Assembly: GCF_003253545.1 (NCBI RefSeq)
Contig: NZ_QKYV01000004.1
Location: 1-64,000 of the forward strand
Length of the DNA stretch: 64,000 nt
Origin: Mesonia algae
GTDB lineage: Bacteria > Bacteroidota > Bacteroidia > Flavobacteriales > Flavobacteriaceae
Direction of reading: 5' to 3'
The translations under genes were made by a program, and so were the position numbers. Shown here piece after piece: positions 25,388-34,027 of the stretch. Within the stretch, counting starts at the first letter, position 1. Each line of letters opens with the position of its first letter. The notes beneath the pieces are model-generated. The model was given only the letters and a program-made list of their open reading frames with translations. It made no database searches and was not told where the DNA came from.

Positions 25388-27151
25388 ATGATTAATACAC
25401 AAAACATATTATCCAAAGGTCAAAAAATAGGCGAGAAGTACACAGTAACTTTCTTTCTAAAAAAAGGAAGTTATGCCGAAACCTATCGAGTCAAAGACCC
25501 AGAGGGGAAAACTAAATTATTAAAACTGTTTTCATTTTCAAAATTGGATAGAACCCAATTTGATGAAAATAGTAATATTTTAGAAATTGAAGTTTTAAAG
25601 AAGATAAATCACCCTAACTTGGTTAAGTACCGCGATAGTGGTGAGTTGCTTTTAAAAAATCAAAAATATGCTTTTGTAATTCTCGATTTTATCAGCGGTG
25701 AAACATTAGCCGATAAAATGAAGCGAGATAATACGCTTAATTTATATGAAACTAAAGATATTATTTCAGGCGTTTTAAATGGATTGAATTATTTACATCA
25801 TCTAGAAAACCCAATCATTCATAATGATATTACGAATCTGAATATAATGACAGATTTATCAGGTAAAGTAACGGTGCCAAGAATAATAGATTTAGGTTAT
25901 GCACGCTATATAAGTCAATCTAACAAAGACTTTTTAAAAGATGGCTTAAACCCTTTTTATCAAGCAAATGAAAGCTTTAATAAAATTTTTTCAGTTCAAA
26001 GTGATGTATTTTCTGTAGGCGCATTGTATTATCATTTATTAGAAGGTTTACCACCTTGGTTTGTAGAAATATCTAAATACAAAGCAGATATAATAAGATT
26101 AGAAGATGCTGTTTTGGAAGAACGTAAAAAAACTTTAAAATTTGAAAGGAATATAGATGAACTAACAAAACAGAGCATAACTAAAGCTTTACAACCGAAT
26201 ACAGAAAATCGTTTTAAAAGCGTTAAAGAGTTTATTCAAGCTATTAACGGAGAATTAGAAATACAACAACTTTCAGAAGCAAAAGAAGTCTCCAAACCAA
26301 AAATCAGGGAAATAAAAAACGGACAGGGTTTTAATGCAATTGCAGGAATGCAAGAGCTAAAAGAAACGATACAATTAGATGTTATTGACGCCTTGAATGA
26401 TAAAAAACGTTATGCAGAGTATGGTCTAACGATTCCAAATGGGATGTTACTATATGGTCCACCAGGTTGTGGAAAAACTTTTTTTGCAGAACGAATGGCA
26501 GAAGAAATAGGATTTAATTTCTATCAAATAAAACCTTCTGATATTCAAAGTAAATTTGTTAACGCTTCACAAGAAAATATTAAAAAACTCTTTGACGAAG
26601 CTCGTGAACATGCCCCAAGTATCATTTTTATAGATGAATTAGATGCAGTAGTTCCTAACCGAAATAATACTGGTGTAAATCATATGAATACAAGTGTGGT
26701 TAATGAGTTTTTGGCACAAACGAATAATTGTGGAGATGATGGCGTTTTTATTATTGGAGCAACAAATAGACCTAATTCAATTGACCCAGCAATATTAAGA
26801 GCAGGACGTTTAGACAAAGTAATTTATTTGCCACCACCAGATTTTGAAGCACGTGAGTTAATGTTTAAACTGTATTTAGAAAACAGACCAAGAGAGGTTG
26901 GTTTAGATTATTCAGCTTTATCAACCGCTACAGAAAACTATGTTTCAAGTGATATCAAATTTTTGTGTGATGAAGCATCAAGAAAAGCACTTAAACTTAA
27001 ATCTAGAATTTCAAAAGAAATTTTGCTAGAGACTATCGAACGTAATAAACCCTCAATTTCTCTTAAAGAATTACATGGTTATATTACTCTTCGTGCACAA
27101 ATGGAGGGTTTATCAGAAAATACTAACAACCGATCACGAATCGGGTTTTAA
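25388..27151 (+). CDS. Protein kinase-AAA+ ATPase fusion
   Basis: 587 aa in two enzymatic halves. Residues ~18-275 are a Hanks-type Ser/Thr kinase: glycine loop LKKGSYAETY (24-33), ATP lysine K46, catalytic loop HNDITNLNIM with D147 and an HND in place of HRD, and DLG (168-170) in place of DFG. Residues ~310-587 are a classic AAA domain: Walker A GPPGCGKT (357-364), Walker B IIFIDELDA (412-420), and the sensor/second region GATNRPNSIDPAILRAGRLDK with the arginine finger. The AAA part is of the FtsH/Cdc48 type, with no protease or N-domain of those proteins. All catalytic residues look intact. A kinase fused to a remodelling ATPase beside an Hsp70 is unusual. Confidence 0.9.
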   Translation: MINTQNILSKGQKIGEKYTVTFFLKKGSYAETYRVKDPEGKTKLLKLFSFSKLDRTQFDENSNILEIEVLKKINHPNLVKYRDSGELLLKNQKYAFVILDFISGETLADKMKRDNTLNLYETKDIISGVLNGLNYLHHLENPIIHNDITNLNIMTDLSGKVTVPRIIDLGYARYISQSNKDFLKDGLNPFYQANESFNKIFSVQSDVFSVGALYYHLLEGLPPWFVEISKYKADIIRLEDAVLEERKKTLKFERNIDELTKQSITKALQPNTENRFKSVKEFIQAINGELEIQQLSEAKEVSKPKIREIKNGQGFNAIAGMQELKETIQLDVIDALNDKKRYAEYGLTIPNGMLLYGPPGCGKTFFAERMAEEIGFNFYQIKPSDIQSKFVNASQENIKKLFDEAREHAPSIIFIDELDAVVPNRNNTGVNHMNTSVVNEFLAQTNNCGDDGVFIIGATNRPNSIDPAILRAGRLDKVIYLPPPDFEARELMFKLYLENRPREVGLDYSALSTATENYVSSDIKFLCDEASRKALKLKSRISKEILLETIERNKPSISLKELHGYITLRAQMEGLSENTNNRSRIGF

Positions 27152-27163
27152 GAATAATTAGAT

Positions 27164-27697
27164 ATGAAGACAGTAAATTTTGACAAACTATTACTCAAGA
27201 CAGCGTTTTCTTGTATGGCTTGTGATGGAGATATTGATAAAAATGAGATAAAACTGATCAAGAAGTTACACAGCGAAAACAAAACTTTTGGTGAAATAGA
27301 TCTAAAAGCAGAATTAGATATTCTACTAGCTGCAATAAATAAAAACGGGCGTCAATTTTTAAAAAGTTACTTTATAGAGCTTACCAATTTTGAATTATCA
27401 GAAGAAAACGAATTAAAGCTAATTGAAGTAGCCATTGATACTATTAAAGCAGACAAAAAAGTTGAATATAGCGAAATTAAGTTCTTTAAGGTCATTCGTT
27501 CAAAATTAAACATTGAGGACGGACCAATTCTTGAACAACATCCAGACTTTGAAGATTATTTAGAACAAGATATAATTAGTGAATCTTATTTGTCAAAGCT
27601 TCAAGAAGACTTTTTTGATACTCACAGTTACAATAAATTTGAACTGATTGATGATGATATTTTAATGAATTTGAGAGAGAATAATGAAAAAGATTGA
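27164..27697 (+). CDS. TerB-like acidic helical protein
   Basis: 177 aa. LLLKTAFSCMACDGDIDKNEIKLIKKL at residues ~6-32 and VAIDTIKADKKVEYSEIKFFKVI at ~88-110 are the two Asp-rich helical hairpins of the TerB (tellurite-resistance) fold, which binds metal through the acidic residues. TerB domains occur in membrane-linked stress and defence systems. The last 14 nt overlap the next gene. Confidence 0.8.
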   Translation: MKTVNFDKLLLKTAFSCMACDGDIDKNEIKLIKKLHSENKTFGEIDLKAELDILLAAINKNGRQFLKSYFIELTNFELSEENELKLIEVAIDTIKADKKVEYSEIKFFKVIRSKLNIEDGPILEQHPDFEDYLEQDIISESYLSKLQEDFFDTHSYNKFELIDDDILMNLRENNEKD

Positions 27698-27977
27698 AAC
27701 AATAATAAAAATAATATTAGCTGTTTTAATGTTCATTTGCTTATTGGATATGCCTTATGGTTTTTACCAATTTGTGAGATTTATAGCTTTATTAGGGTTT
27801 GGAATTTTAGCTTATCATGCAAGTCAGCAGAAAATACAAACTGAAATGATTATTTACGCTAGTTTAGCATTATTGTTTCAACCCTTTGTAAAAATAACAC
27901 TGGGAAGGGAAATTTGGAATATTGTAGATGTAATAGTTGGCATTGGGTTGATTGTAAATCTGATATTTAAAAAGTGA
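27684..27977 (+). CDS. Small membrane protein, DUF6804-like, last gene of the operon
   Basis: 97 aa, four hydrophobic segments (IIKIILAVLMFICLLDMPYG, FVRFIALLGFGILAYHA, MIIYASLALLFQPFVKI, IVDVIVGIGLIVNLIF). A paralogue of 105 aa is encoded on the minus strand at 31040-31357; both share LLDMPYG, LFQPF and LGREIWNIVDVIVGIGLIV. Overlaps the TerB-like gene by 14 nt. Function unknown; I assign DUF6804 from memory of the motif. Confidence 0.8.
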   Translation: MKKIETIIKIILAVLMFICLLDMPYGFYQFVRFIALLGFGILAYHASQQKIQTEMIIYASLALLFQPFVKITLGREIWNIVDVIVGIGLIVNLIFKK

Positions 27978-28418
27978 AATTATTGTTTAGCCGTAATAAA
28001 AACTATATTTAATATATAAACAAAAGGGCAACTTTCGATAGGCTACGTCAAACTATACTTGAATGCTTAGAATTAAATAGAGCATTTCAAATAGTTCAAT
28101 TCAACTCTTGACATTCGACATTTACTGTCATGCTGAGCTTGACTCAGCATCTCATCCTGTTTAATCCAGTAAACAATGTCAGTTCGAGCTCGCCTGAATG
28201 ACTAGTCGGGCAGGTGATCACCGAAATGCAATTGAGGGGATTGTATCGAGAACCAGTATTAAGTTCCTAACCCTTCTTATCCTTGTCATTTCGAAGAAGG
28301 CACGACTGAGAAATCTTATTATTATTTTGTTTTATTTTATAAGCATGGATCAAATAATGCATTGCTTTTTATTTATATCCTTTACTTTTTCCCATCGCCG
28401 GAAAAAGTAACAAAAAGG

Positions 28419-28568
28419 TCTAGGCTTACGAAACTATTCTTAAATTTATCAACCGAGATCTAAATTTTAGGAACTCCCTGCGGTCAAACAGCCTAAAATT
28501 TTACGACCATCGATTTTCAAACCTGCCAGACGAGCAGGCTGGTTTCACAGAATATCTTCGATATGCCA
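28419..28568 (+). repeat. Type A structured element, variant 1, with palindromic insert
   Basis: Near-identical to the 19003 copy, with the same 21-nt insert at 28522-28542. Unlike that copy it has no GC-rich palindrome in front of it: the sequence passes directly from CAAAAAG to GTCTAGGC. Confidence 0.8.
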
Positions 28569-28994
28569 CATAGACTATACTTGAAAATTTAGATTTAAAT
28601 CTAACATCCAAGGGAGTTCAATTCGACTCTCAACAATTGCTGTCATGCTGAACTTACAAAAACGTCATGCTGAGCTTGACTCAGCATCTCATCCTGTTTA
28701 ATCCAGTAAACAATGTCAGTTCGAGCCCGCCTGAATGACTAGTCGGGCAGGTGATCACCGAAATGGAATTGAGGGGATTGTATCGAGAACCAGTCTTGAG
28801 TTCCTAACCCTCCTCATCCTTGTCATTTCGAAGAAGGCACGACTGAGAAATCTGTTTAAAAAGGAGTTGGGTTTCTTATTCATAGATTTTCATGAAAAAG
28901 AATATTTACACGAATCGATTGTGAGGAGTGTCCACCTATCTTGATCATGAAAATATAAATCTGACATCTCATCACTAATATAAATGTAGAAGCT

Positions 28995-29132
28995 TATGAA
29001 TCTCGGTTTAATTTATTGTTCAAAATCTAAATTTTAGGAACTCACTTGCCCCAAACAGCCTAAAATTTTACGCCCTTTTCACTTTAAACCTGCCAGACGA
29101 GCAGGCTGATTTCACGAATAATTTTCAATAGG
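28995..29132 (+). repeat. Type A structured element, decayed, with palindromic insert
   Basis: Inner helix AAATTTTAGG / CCTAAAATTT intact with loop AACTC...CAAACAG. The outer 5' strand is degraded. Insert at 29089-29109. Confidence 0.65.
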
Positions 29133-29197
29133 TGTAATGGTTTTAAGGTATGTTTTATTAACTGTAGGTGTATGTTTTAAAATATACTACTTCCAGC

Positions 29198-29234
29198 AAA
29201 AAAAAAGAGGAACAGTAAATTTTTACCATTCCCC
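29198..29234 (-). terminator. Terminator of the 55-aa lipoprotein gene
   Basis: On the minus strand GGGGAATGGTAAA pairs with TTTACTGTTCCTC (two mismatches), followed by TTTTTTTTT. Confidence 0.65.
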
Positions 29235-29258
29235 TAAATTTAAATAAGCGTATTTATT

Positions 29259-29426
29259 TTAGCCTCCTTGTTGAGTACTATCGATCACTGTAGGAGGAAT
29301 ATCTCCTTCTTCATCACAACATTTTGTTGCTCTCGGATTTTGTTGTTCATCCATCTGTTGGGGTGTACATGAAAATAAAGTGATATTGAGGAAAACCGTA
29401 ACTACTATTACATATATTTTTTTCAT
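29259..29426 (-). CDS. Small lipoprotein, 55 aa
   Basis: Reads MKKIYVIVVTVFLNITLFSC, a lipoprotein signal with Cys at residue 20, then a short polar mature part containing ATKCCDEEGDIPPTVIDS and ending QQGG. Below the size cut-off of usual gene callers, but it has a clear signal sequence and its own terminator. No family recognised. The CC pair and the acidic stretch are the only notable features. Confidence 0.7.
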   Translation of the reverse strand: MKKIYVIVVTVFLNITLFSCTPQQMDEQQNPRATKCCDEEGDIPPTVIDSTQQGG

Positions 29427-29522
29427 TTTTGTTTGAATTAAAGATTAGACATAGGACCATCCTCCTCCTTTTTAGGTGGTTATTAGAATGGTAGGTAAGA
29501 ACAGGACGTCTCTATTCTTGTT

Positions 29523-29586
29523 GAGAAGTAGCGTGATTAAGCAAAGAGCAAATACTTCTCTACTTTGCCTTTTACGTTAATCACGC
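29523..29586. promoter_or_regulatory. Interlocked inverted repeats, possible pseudoknot or attenuator
   Basis: GCGTGATTAAGCAAAG (29531-29546) pairs with CTTTGC (29563-29568) plus TTAATCACGC (29577-29586). GAGAAGTA (29523-29530), outside that stem, pairs perfectly with TACTTCTC (29553-29560) in its loop. The two pairings together would make a pseudoknot; separately they would be alternatives. It lies ~165 nt upstream of the 240-aa protein gene. Confidence 0.5.
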
Positions 29587-29749
29587 AGTTGTATATGATT
29601 TTCGCAAGCCTCTGCGATAAGGCACTAATCATAGACAAGACAAATAAAAAAAATGATGATGTAACTATCTGGAAATTAGCTGGAAGAGTTTTGGAAAATA
29701 CTTGGAATTCAGATTTCCAAGTCAGTAATAAAAAATTGAAGGGAAGAAT

Positions 29750-30472
29750 ATGGCACATAAATACTTAATCATTAAAGCTTTTGAAAAGGCGTTTGTAGAA
29801 TTGGAGCAACAAGGCATAAAAAAGCCTTCCAAACAAAAAAGAGCTGAACTGCTTTCAGATTATGTGAAAGAGGTCAGTGATTTTCATTTAGGTGAAAAAA
29901 CCTACCGTAATTATTATAATGATGCTGTAAAAAAATTAGAAGAAGTAGATGATATCCAGATTAATTCTGAGGTAGTAGCTGGACTTTGTGCTTATTTAAA
30001 TTATAAGTCTTATCAGGAGTTTTTAAAAGAGACCCCACTACAAATAAAAAAATCTAAATTTCAATTACTTAAGCCGCATCAAAAATATTCGTGGGTTTTG
30101 GCACTTATCTTGTTATGTGTTACTTTTTTTATAGTTGCTTATTGGACACATCCAGAGCAGCGCTGGATGATTTGGAATGAAGATCATTACGAGGAAGTAA
30201 ATTTTGATCCGAAAATTTATAAGGCTGGTATGCTAGAAATCTATCACGAAGAAAATCTCAACAACTTTAAAAAATTAAAGGTGAATTGTGATACTCGTTT
30301 TTTCTCGGCAGAAGGTGATGTAATGGTATGGTATGGTAAAAGTAAGGAGGGTGCACTAGAATGTTTTACAGCTCCTGGTTTACATCCTAAAACAGGGAAG
30401 ACTCTTAAAAAGATCACTCATTATATGATTGATAAGTATATTTGTTCTTCAGATTTAGATGATCTGAAATAG
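29750..30472 (+). CDS. Unknown single-pass membrane protein
   Basis: 240 aa. The cytoplasmic N-terminal ~95 residues are helical and basic (KPSKQKRAELLSDYVKEVSD, LGEKTYRNYYNDAVKKLEE, INSEVVAGLCAYLNYKSYQEFL), resembling N-terminal modules seen in many uncharacterised Flavobacteriia proteins. One transmembrane helix is at ~112-131 (WVLALILLCVTFFIVAYWTH), followed by a ~105-residue periplasmic domain with two or three cysteines. It could be a one-component membrane regulator, but no DNA-binding motif is certain. A 7-bp inverted repeat (CTTGGAA/TTCCAAG, 29701-29721) lies just upstream. Confidence 0.75.
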   Translation: MAHKYLIIKAFEKAFVELEQQGIKKPSKQKRAELLSDYVKEVSDFHLGEKTYRNYYNDAVKKLEEVDDIQINSEVVAGLCAYLNYKSYQEFLKETPLQIKKSKFQLLKPHQKYSWVLALILLCVTFFIVAYWTHPEQRWMIWNEDHYEEVNFDPKIYKAGMLEIYHEENLNNFKKLKVNCDTRFFSAEGDVMVWYGKSKEGALECFTAPGLHPKTGKTLKKITHYMIDKYICSSDLDDLK

Positions 30473-30507
30473 CCAAACATTTAAGCATTTAGAAAGTTTT
30501 ATTTATG

Positions 30508-31038
30508 CTAGCGTTTTCTAAAATCCCAAGGAGCCATAGGAGATTCAAGTCTCCATAAACCTAAGTTATGTTGGGAAGCTTCTTTTTCTAAGGTTGCATA
30601 GGTAGTATTCTTAGAGTACTTCTTAAAATGCCACGCATAACCTTTTTTTACCATTTCTTGATTTACATTGATACCATTTGCATTTATAATCTCCCCAATA
30701 ATTCTACCACCCATATCAAATTCTGCACGAGTAATTAAAGTAACTTCTTGCCCTAAGCACAATTCTTCCAATACCTGTTTTGCCTCTATTCCATAGGGTT
30801 GATTTCCTCTAATCTCTGGAGCATCGATATGTTCAAAACGAATCATTAAGGGGAGTTCATTATTATATAGCATTTCTGCAGTATCGCCATCTACCACACG
30901 TAATACTTTTCCATTTAAATGATAAATAGAGTCTCCCTTGTATTGGATTCCAGAAGTAGTGGAATCTTTTGTATTTAGAGGACTTTTACAGCTTATGATT
31001 AATGAAAGTAAGCCATAAATAATAAACTTATAAGTCAT
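30508..31038 (-). CDS. Thermonuclease (SNase-like) lipoprotein
   Basis: 176 aa from the ATG at 31038, which begins MTYKFIIYGLLSLIISC, a lipoprotein signal. The frame also opens at 31065, but that would bury the signal behind nine residues and overlap the upstream gene. Staphylococcal-nuclease fold motifs: GKVLRVVDGDTAEM, RFEHIDAPEIRG, QPYGIEAKQVLEELCLG, GRIIGEI, NVNQEMVKKGYAWH and LGLWRLESPMAPWDFRKR. Ca-dependent cleavage of DNA or RNA outside the cytoplasm is the family activity. A truncated relative lies at 32048-32386, with two genes between. Confidence 0.9.
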   Translation of the reverse strand: MTYKFIIYGLLSLIISCKSPLNTKDSTTSGIQYKGDSIYHLNGKVLRVVDGDTAEMLYNNELPLMIRFEHIDAPEIRGNQPYGIEAKQVLEELCLGQEVTLITRAEFDMGGRIIGEIINANGINVNQEMVKKGYAWHFKKYSKNTTYATLEKEASQHNLGLWRLESPMAPWDFRKR

Positions 31039-31039
31039 T

Positions 31040-31357
31040 TTATTTACATTTATTTTGGTCAGCACTAAAGTCTATAAATATACTTACAATAAGTCCAATT
31101 CCAACGATCACATCTACAATGTTCCAAATTTCCCTACCAAGAGCTACTTTAAAAAACGGTTGAAAGAGTAGGACAAGACTGGCGTAAATGATTACCGCAG
31201 TATTCTTATTTTGAACATTAGCCTTATATGCAAAAACACCAAAAATTACTAATGCAAGAAACCTCACAAATTCGTAATATCCATAAGGCATATCCAATAG
31301 ACAAACAAAAAATAATACAGCTAAAGCAATTTTTAAAATAGGTTCTAAATATCTCAT
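31040..31357 (-). CDS. Small membrane protein, DUF6804-like, paralogue of the operon-terminal gene
   Basis: 105 aa, four hydrophobic segments. Shares LLDMPYG, QPFFKVALGREIWNIVD and VIVGIGLIV with the 97-aa protein encoded at 27684-27977. It lies directly between the thermonuclease and a coiled-coil lipoprotein gene, with 1-2 nt spacing on both sides, so the three form one minus-strand operon. Confidence 0.8.
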   Translation of the reverse strand: MRYLEPILKIALAVLFFVCLLDMPYGYYEFVRFLALVIFGVFAYKANVQNKNTAVIIYASLVLLFQPFFKVALGREIWNIVDVIVGIGLIVSIFIDFSADQNKCK

Positions 31358-31358
31358 T

Positions 31359-32045
31359 CTAAAATGCTTCTTCAGAATTACTTGGGCGTGTACTAAAATT
31401 TCCGTTTTGTTGTAAAATCAGTTCATATTCTAAAATATTATTACTTAAACTTTGAGGACTATCTTTTCCAAAATGTTCATCAGCAATAAAGCCACCTTTA
31501 AGAGTACCGCAATCAGTTTCTTTCATAACTTTATTAGGGTTCCATCCTCTACCATAGTAAAAGAACGCCTGATATGTTCCATTTGGAAATTCAAATGTAT
31601 ATTGACTTCCAGCATTTATATAAGCGTGTCTAAATACTTTGTTATTTTTCTTAATTGTAACTACTACATCTGAATTAGAAGGTGTTCTCACTTTTATTTG
31701 TGAACAGCCGTAACTTGAGCAAGATTTATTTCTTCCAAAACAATAAGAATAAGGTGTAGAGCCTGTATATAAGGATTTATTTATGTACTTATCATAAAGT
31801 TCTTGCTTTTTTCTTTGTGCTTCAAGTTCGGCTTCGCGCTTTATGCGTTCAATTTCTTCTCGTCTTTCACGTTCTATACGGTCTTTTTCTTCTTGAAATG
31901 CAAGTTCTTCCGCTTCTTGTTGGTGTTGGGCTTCTATTTCAATTCTTTGCTGTTCTTCTTTAGCCTCACGTTTCTTTTTATCTGCTTCACTTTCACAACT
32001 TGTAAAAGCGATAATAGTAAACAACAAAATTATTTTTTTTATCAT
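31359..32045 (-). CDS. Coiled-coil lipoprotein with C-terminal beta domain
   Basis: 228 aa. Signal IKKIILLFTIIAFTSC (lipobox Cys ~17), then a highly charged single helix or coiled coil of ~70 residues (EEKDRIERERREEIERIKRE). A beta-rich domain follows with four cysteines (SYCFGRNKSCSSYGCSQIKV and DCGTLKGGF). The segment VVVTIKKNNKVFRHAYINAG to YQAFFYYGRG is similar in layout to the second domain of the secreted SH3 protein at 24842-25387. Function unknown. Confidence 0.78.
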   Translation of the reverse strand: MIKKIILLFTIIAFTSCESEADKKKREAKEEQQRIEIEAQHQQEAEELAFQEEKDRIERERREEIERIKREAELEAQRKKQELYDKYINKSLYTGSTPYSYCFGRNKSCSSYGCSQIKVRTPSNSDVVVTIKKNNKVFRHAYINAGSQYTFEFPNGTYQAFFYYGRGWNPNKVMKETDCGTLKGGFIADEHFGKDSPQSLSNNILEYELILQQNGNFSTRPSNSEEAF

Positions 32046-32047
32046 GA

Positions 32048-32386
32048 TTATCTCTTTTTTCTATAAGTCCACGGCTCAATTATGTTCGGATCACTCCACA
32101 TTCCAGTTTTTTTACGGCGTGCCTTAGCCTCAAGCTTATCATAAGACATATCAGATGAAAACCTTTTAAAATGCATACCCAGACCATTTTCAACTATCGC
32201 TTTATTAAGGCTTTTACCCTGTTCGTTATAAAGCACAGCAATTAATCTTCCCCATCTATCTTTTTTTCCTTTTGAAACCACACGAGCATTTTGTTGAAAA
32301 ATAAAATCTGAGGTGAATTGTTTTGCCTTAGCACCAAATGCTTGTTTTTTCTCCGGACAATCAATATGTTCCAGACGTGTTATTAT
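32048..32386 (-). pseudogene. Truncated thermonuclease (SNase-like) gene remnant
   Basis: The C-terminal two thirds of an SNase domain can be read without a break from RLEHIDCPEKKQAFGAKAK through KKDRWGRLIAVLYNEQG, VENGLGMHFKRFSSD, KTGMWSDPNIIEPWTYRKKR. Upstream the frame meets a stop at 32387-32389 and the domain's N-terminal strands (GKVxxVxDGDT) and signal peptide are missing. An ATG at 32281 could give a 77-aa fragment lacking the catalytic first part. It sits where the first gene of the minus-strand thermonuclease operon would be. 32390-32640 upstream holds nothing recognisable. Confidence 0.8.
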
Positions 32387-32650
32387 TTAGTCATTTCATG
32401 AGCGTTTGTTTCAGGAAGAGGAAGACTTGTGCAAGAAATTGGCTTTAATTACAGTATACAACAAGCTATTAAAATAAACTTTTGCCATAGCAAAATCAGG
32501 GCTCCTTTATAATGATTCTCGTAGAAGTACTTTAATGAGAAATTAATTAGTTTTTACTTGTTTTTCACCACAGTATTTTTTGAGCATAGTTTTTTTAACA
32601 AATATTTCTCCAAACTTATATTTAAAACCCAAAATTGTAAAAATTCCAAT

Positions 32651-34027
32651 TTAGACAAAAATGAATTCATCGACAGGTTTAAAGCCGTCCATTTTCTTAA
32701 AGTCCATTCTATGTTCAAAATTAGACATACTATCAGAAGGGTCAAGCAATTCAAAATTCAATTCAGCTAATTTTGAGCGATTGATTTTTGCAGAAACTAT
32801 TGTTTTTTCTTCGTGATTTCCCGTTGAAGTATTCATTACTGAACCTTTAGCGTTTACTTGCACATTATCAATTACTGGCAATAACTGAAAGACTTCTTTT
32901 GATATTCTTAATATGCAACTACAAACGTAATCTTGATAAATTTCATTAAATCGAGAAGTTGGCATTTGTTCTTCCTTAACTTCGACACCTTTTCTTATCG
33001 TCTTTTTTGTGGTATTAGGTATCACTTCTTCACTATGCACGAAGTAGTCAACGTTGATTGAATTTGAATTAACGGTAAAAGAAATATCAGAACCGTATTG
33101 ATTTACATCCCTAAAAGGATTGAAAAAGTTAATTGCATAAGTATAAGATTGTGAATTTTTACTTTCAATTCCTTTTGCAATTTCCAAAACCTTCTTAAAA
33201 TCTTCTTTTTCGGTTAAATATTGTTGGTGTAATTCTTCTTGTTCTGTAAGATTTTTTTTAATCAATATTGATCTGCTATATTCAAGTTCCTCAATTTTAT
33301 CTTCAAGCGCGACACCAACATTAAAATCTTTTGCACCTTTTTTAATTAAATACACTCCCATAAAGATAATAGCAGAAAGAATTAAAATAAAGTATTTTGA
33401 AAACCCGGACAATGATGTAGAATATATTGCGCCCATTAAACATAAAAGTCCTGTTATTACAAAAAATGTTTTATTGCTTGCAATTTTAAAAATCCAAGAA
33501 TATTTTTTCTCATAGAGTTTGCCAATAACTAATCTCGCTAATGAAAGTTTAGAATTTCCCTTTGCTTCTGTGATTTGGTCATCTATATAATCATTTGTGA
33601 ATTTTGTTATTTCCTTCTTTAGTTCGCTCGAAGTTTGAACATACTCAGGTTCTTCACTTTCAAGTATCTGTTGCCAATTCATTTCTTTAGAATAATCTTT
33701 GTGAACCGACTGAATTACATTTATATAATTGTTGTGGTCTTCAACTTCAGAATTATTGGACTCGATCATTTGCTGTTTTTCTCTTTCAGCCATTGCTTTC
33801 TCTTGTTGAGCCAACCTTTTATCACGTTCCCGTCTGTTACGTTCAAGTTCTTTCTGTTGCACTCTATAATTTTGTGCATTATCTCTTTCAACTCTTGCTT
33901 TTTCTCTTTCTCGTGCGTGAATTATTTTGTGAGGTGTTGCATGTCCATCTCCAAAGACTTTATTGCTAACCCATTTTCCTGTACTTTTTCCAATTTCTCT
34001 CGTGAATGTTTTTCCGAATGTTCCCAT
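32651..34027 (-). CDS. Unknown membrane protein with basic coiled-coil N-terminus
   Basis: 458 aa. The N-terminus GTFGKTFTREIGKSTGKWVS is followed by a very basic coiled coil (~40-90, REREKARVERDNAQNYRVQQ and on). Two adjacent transmembrane helices are at ~188-205 (TFFVITGLLCLMGAIYS) and ~210-230 (YFILILSAIIFMGVYLI). A coiled coil (~240-285) and a C-terminal domain ending in ELNFELLDPSDSMSNFEHRM and PVDEFIFV follow. No catalytic motif seen and no family recognised. The upstream 350 nt contain no gene. Confidence 0.8.
   Translation of the reverse strand: MGTFGKTFTREIGKSTGKWVSNKVFGDGHATPHKIIHAREREKARVERDNAQNYRVQQKELERNRRERDKRLAQQEKAMAEREKQQMIESNNSEVEDHNNYINVIQSVHKDYSKEMNWQQILESEEPEYVQTSSELKKEITKFTNDYIDDQITEAKGNSKLSLARLVIGKLYEKKYSWIFKIASNKTFFVITGLLCLMGAIYSTSLSGFSKYFILILSAIIFMGVYLIKKGAKDFNVGVALEDKIEELEYSRSILIKKNLTEQEELHQQYLTEKEDFKKVLEIAKGIESKNSQSYTYAINFFNPFRDVNQYGSDISFTVNSNSINVDYFVHSEEVIPNTTKKTIRKGVEVKEEQMPTSRFNEIYQDYVCSCILRISKEVFQLLPVIDNVQVNAKGSVMNTSTGNHEEKTIVSAKINRSKLAELNFELLDPSDSMSNFEHRMDFKKMDGFKPVDEFIFV

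Larger units (their letters stand above)
27978..29150. repeat. Repeat region IV
   Basis: Gene-free. ATGCTGA hairpins (28131, 28663), GC-ended palindromes in a GTTCGAGC...TGATCACC context (28190-28216 and 28727-28752), TCATTTCGA units (28283, 28821), a CATCGCC hairpin (28383-28409), a type A element with insert (28419-28568) and a decayed one (28995-29132). Confidence 0.85.

Noticed and set aside
29565-29768. 67-aa frame overlapping the start of the 240-aa gene
   Set aside because: Lies over the interlocked inverted repeats, no recognisable protein features, and overlaps a better supported gene.
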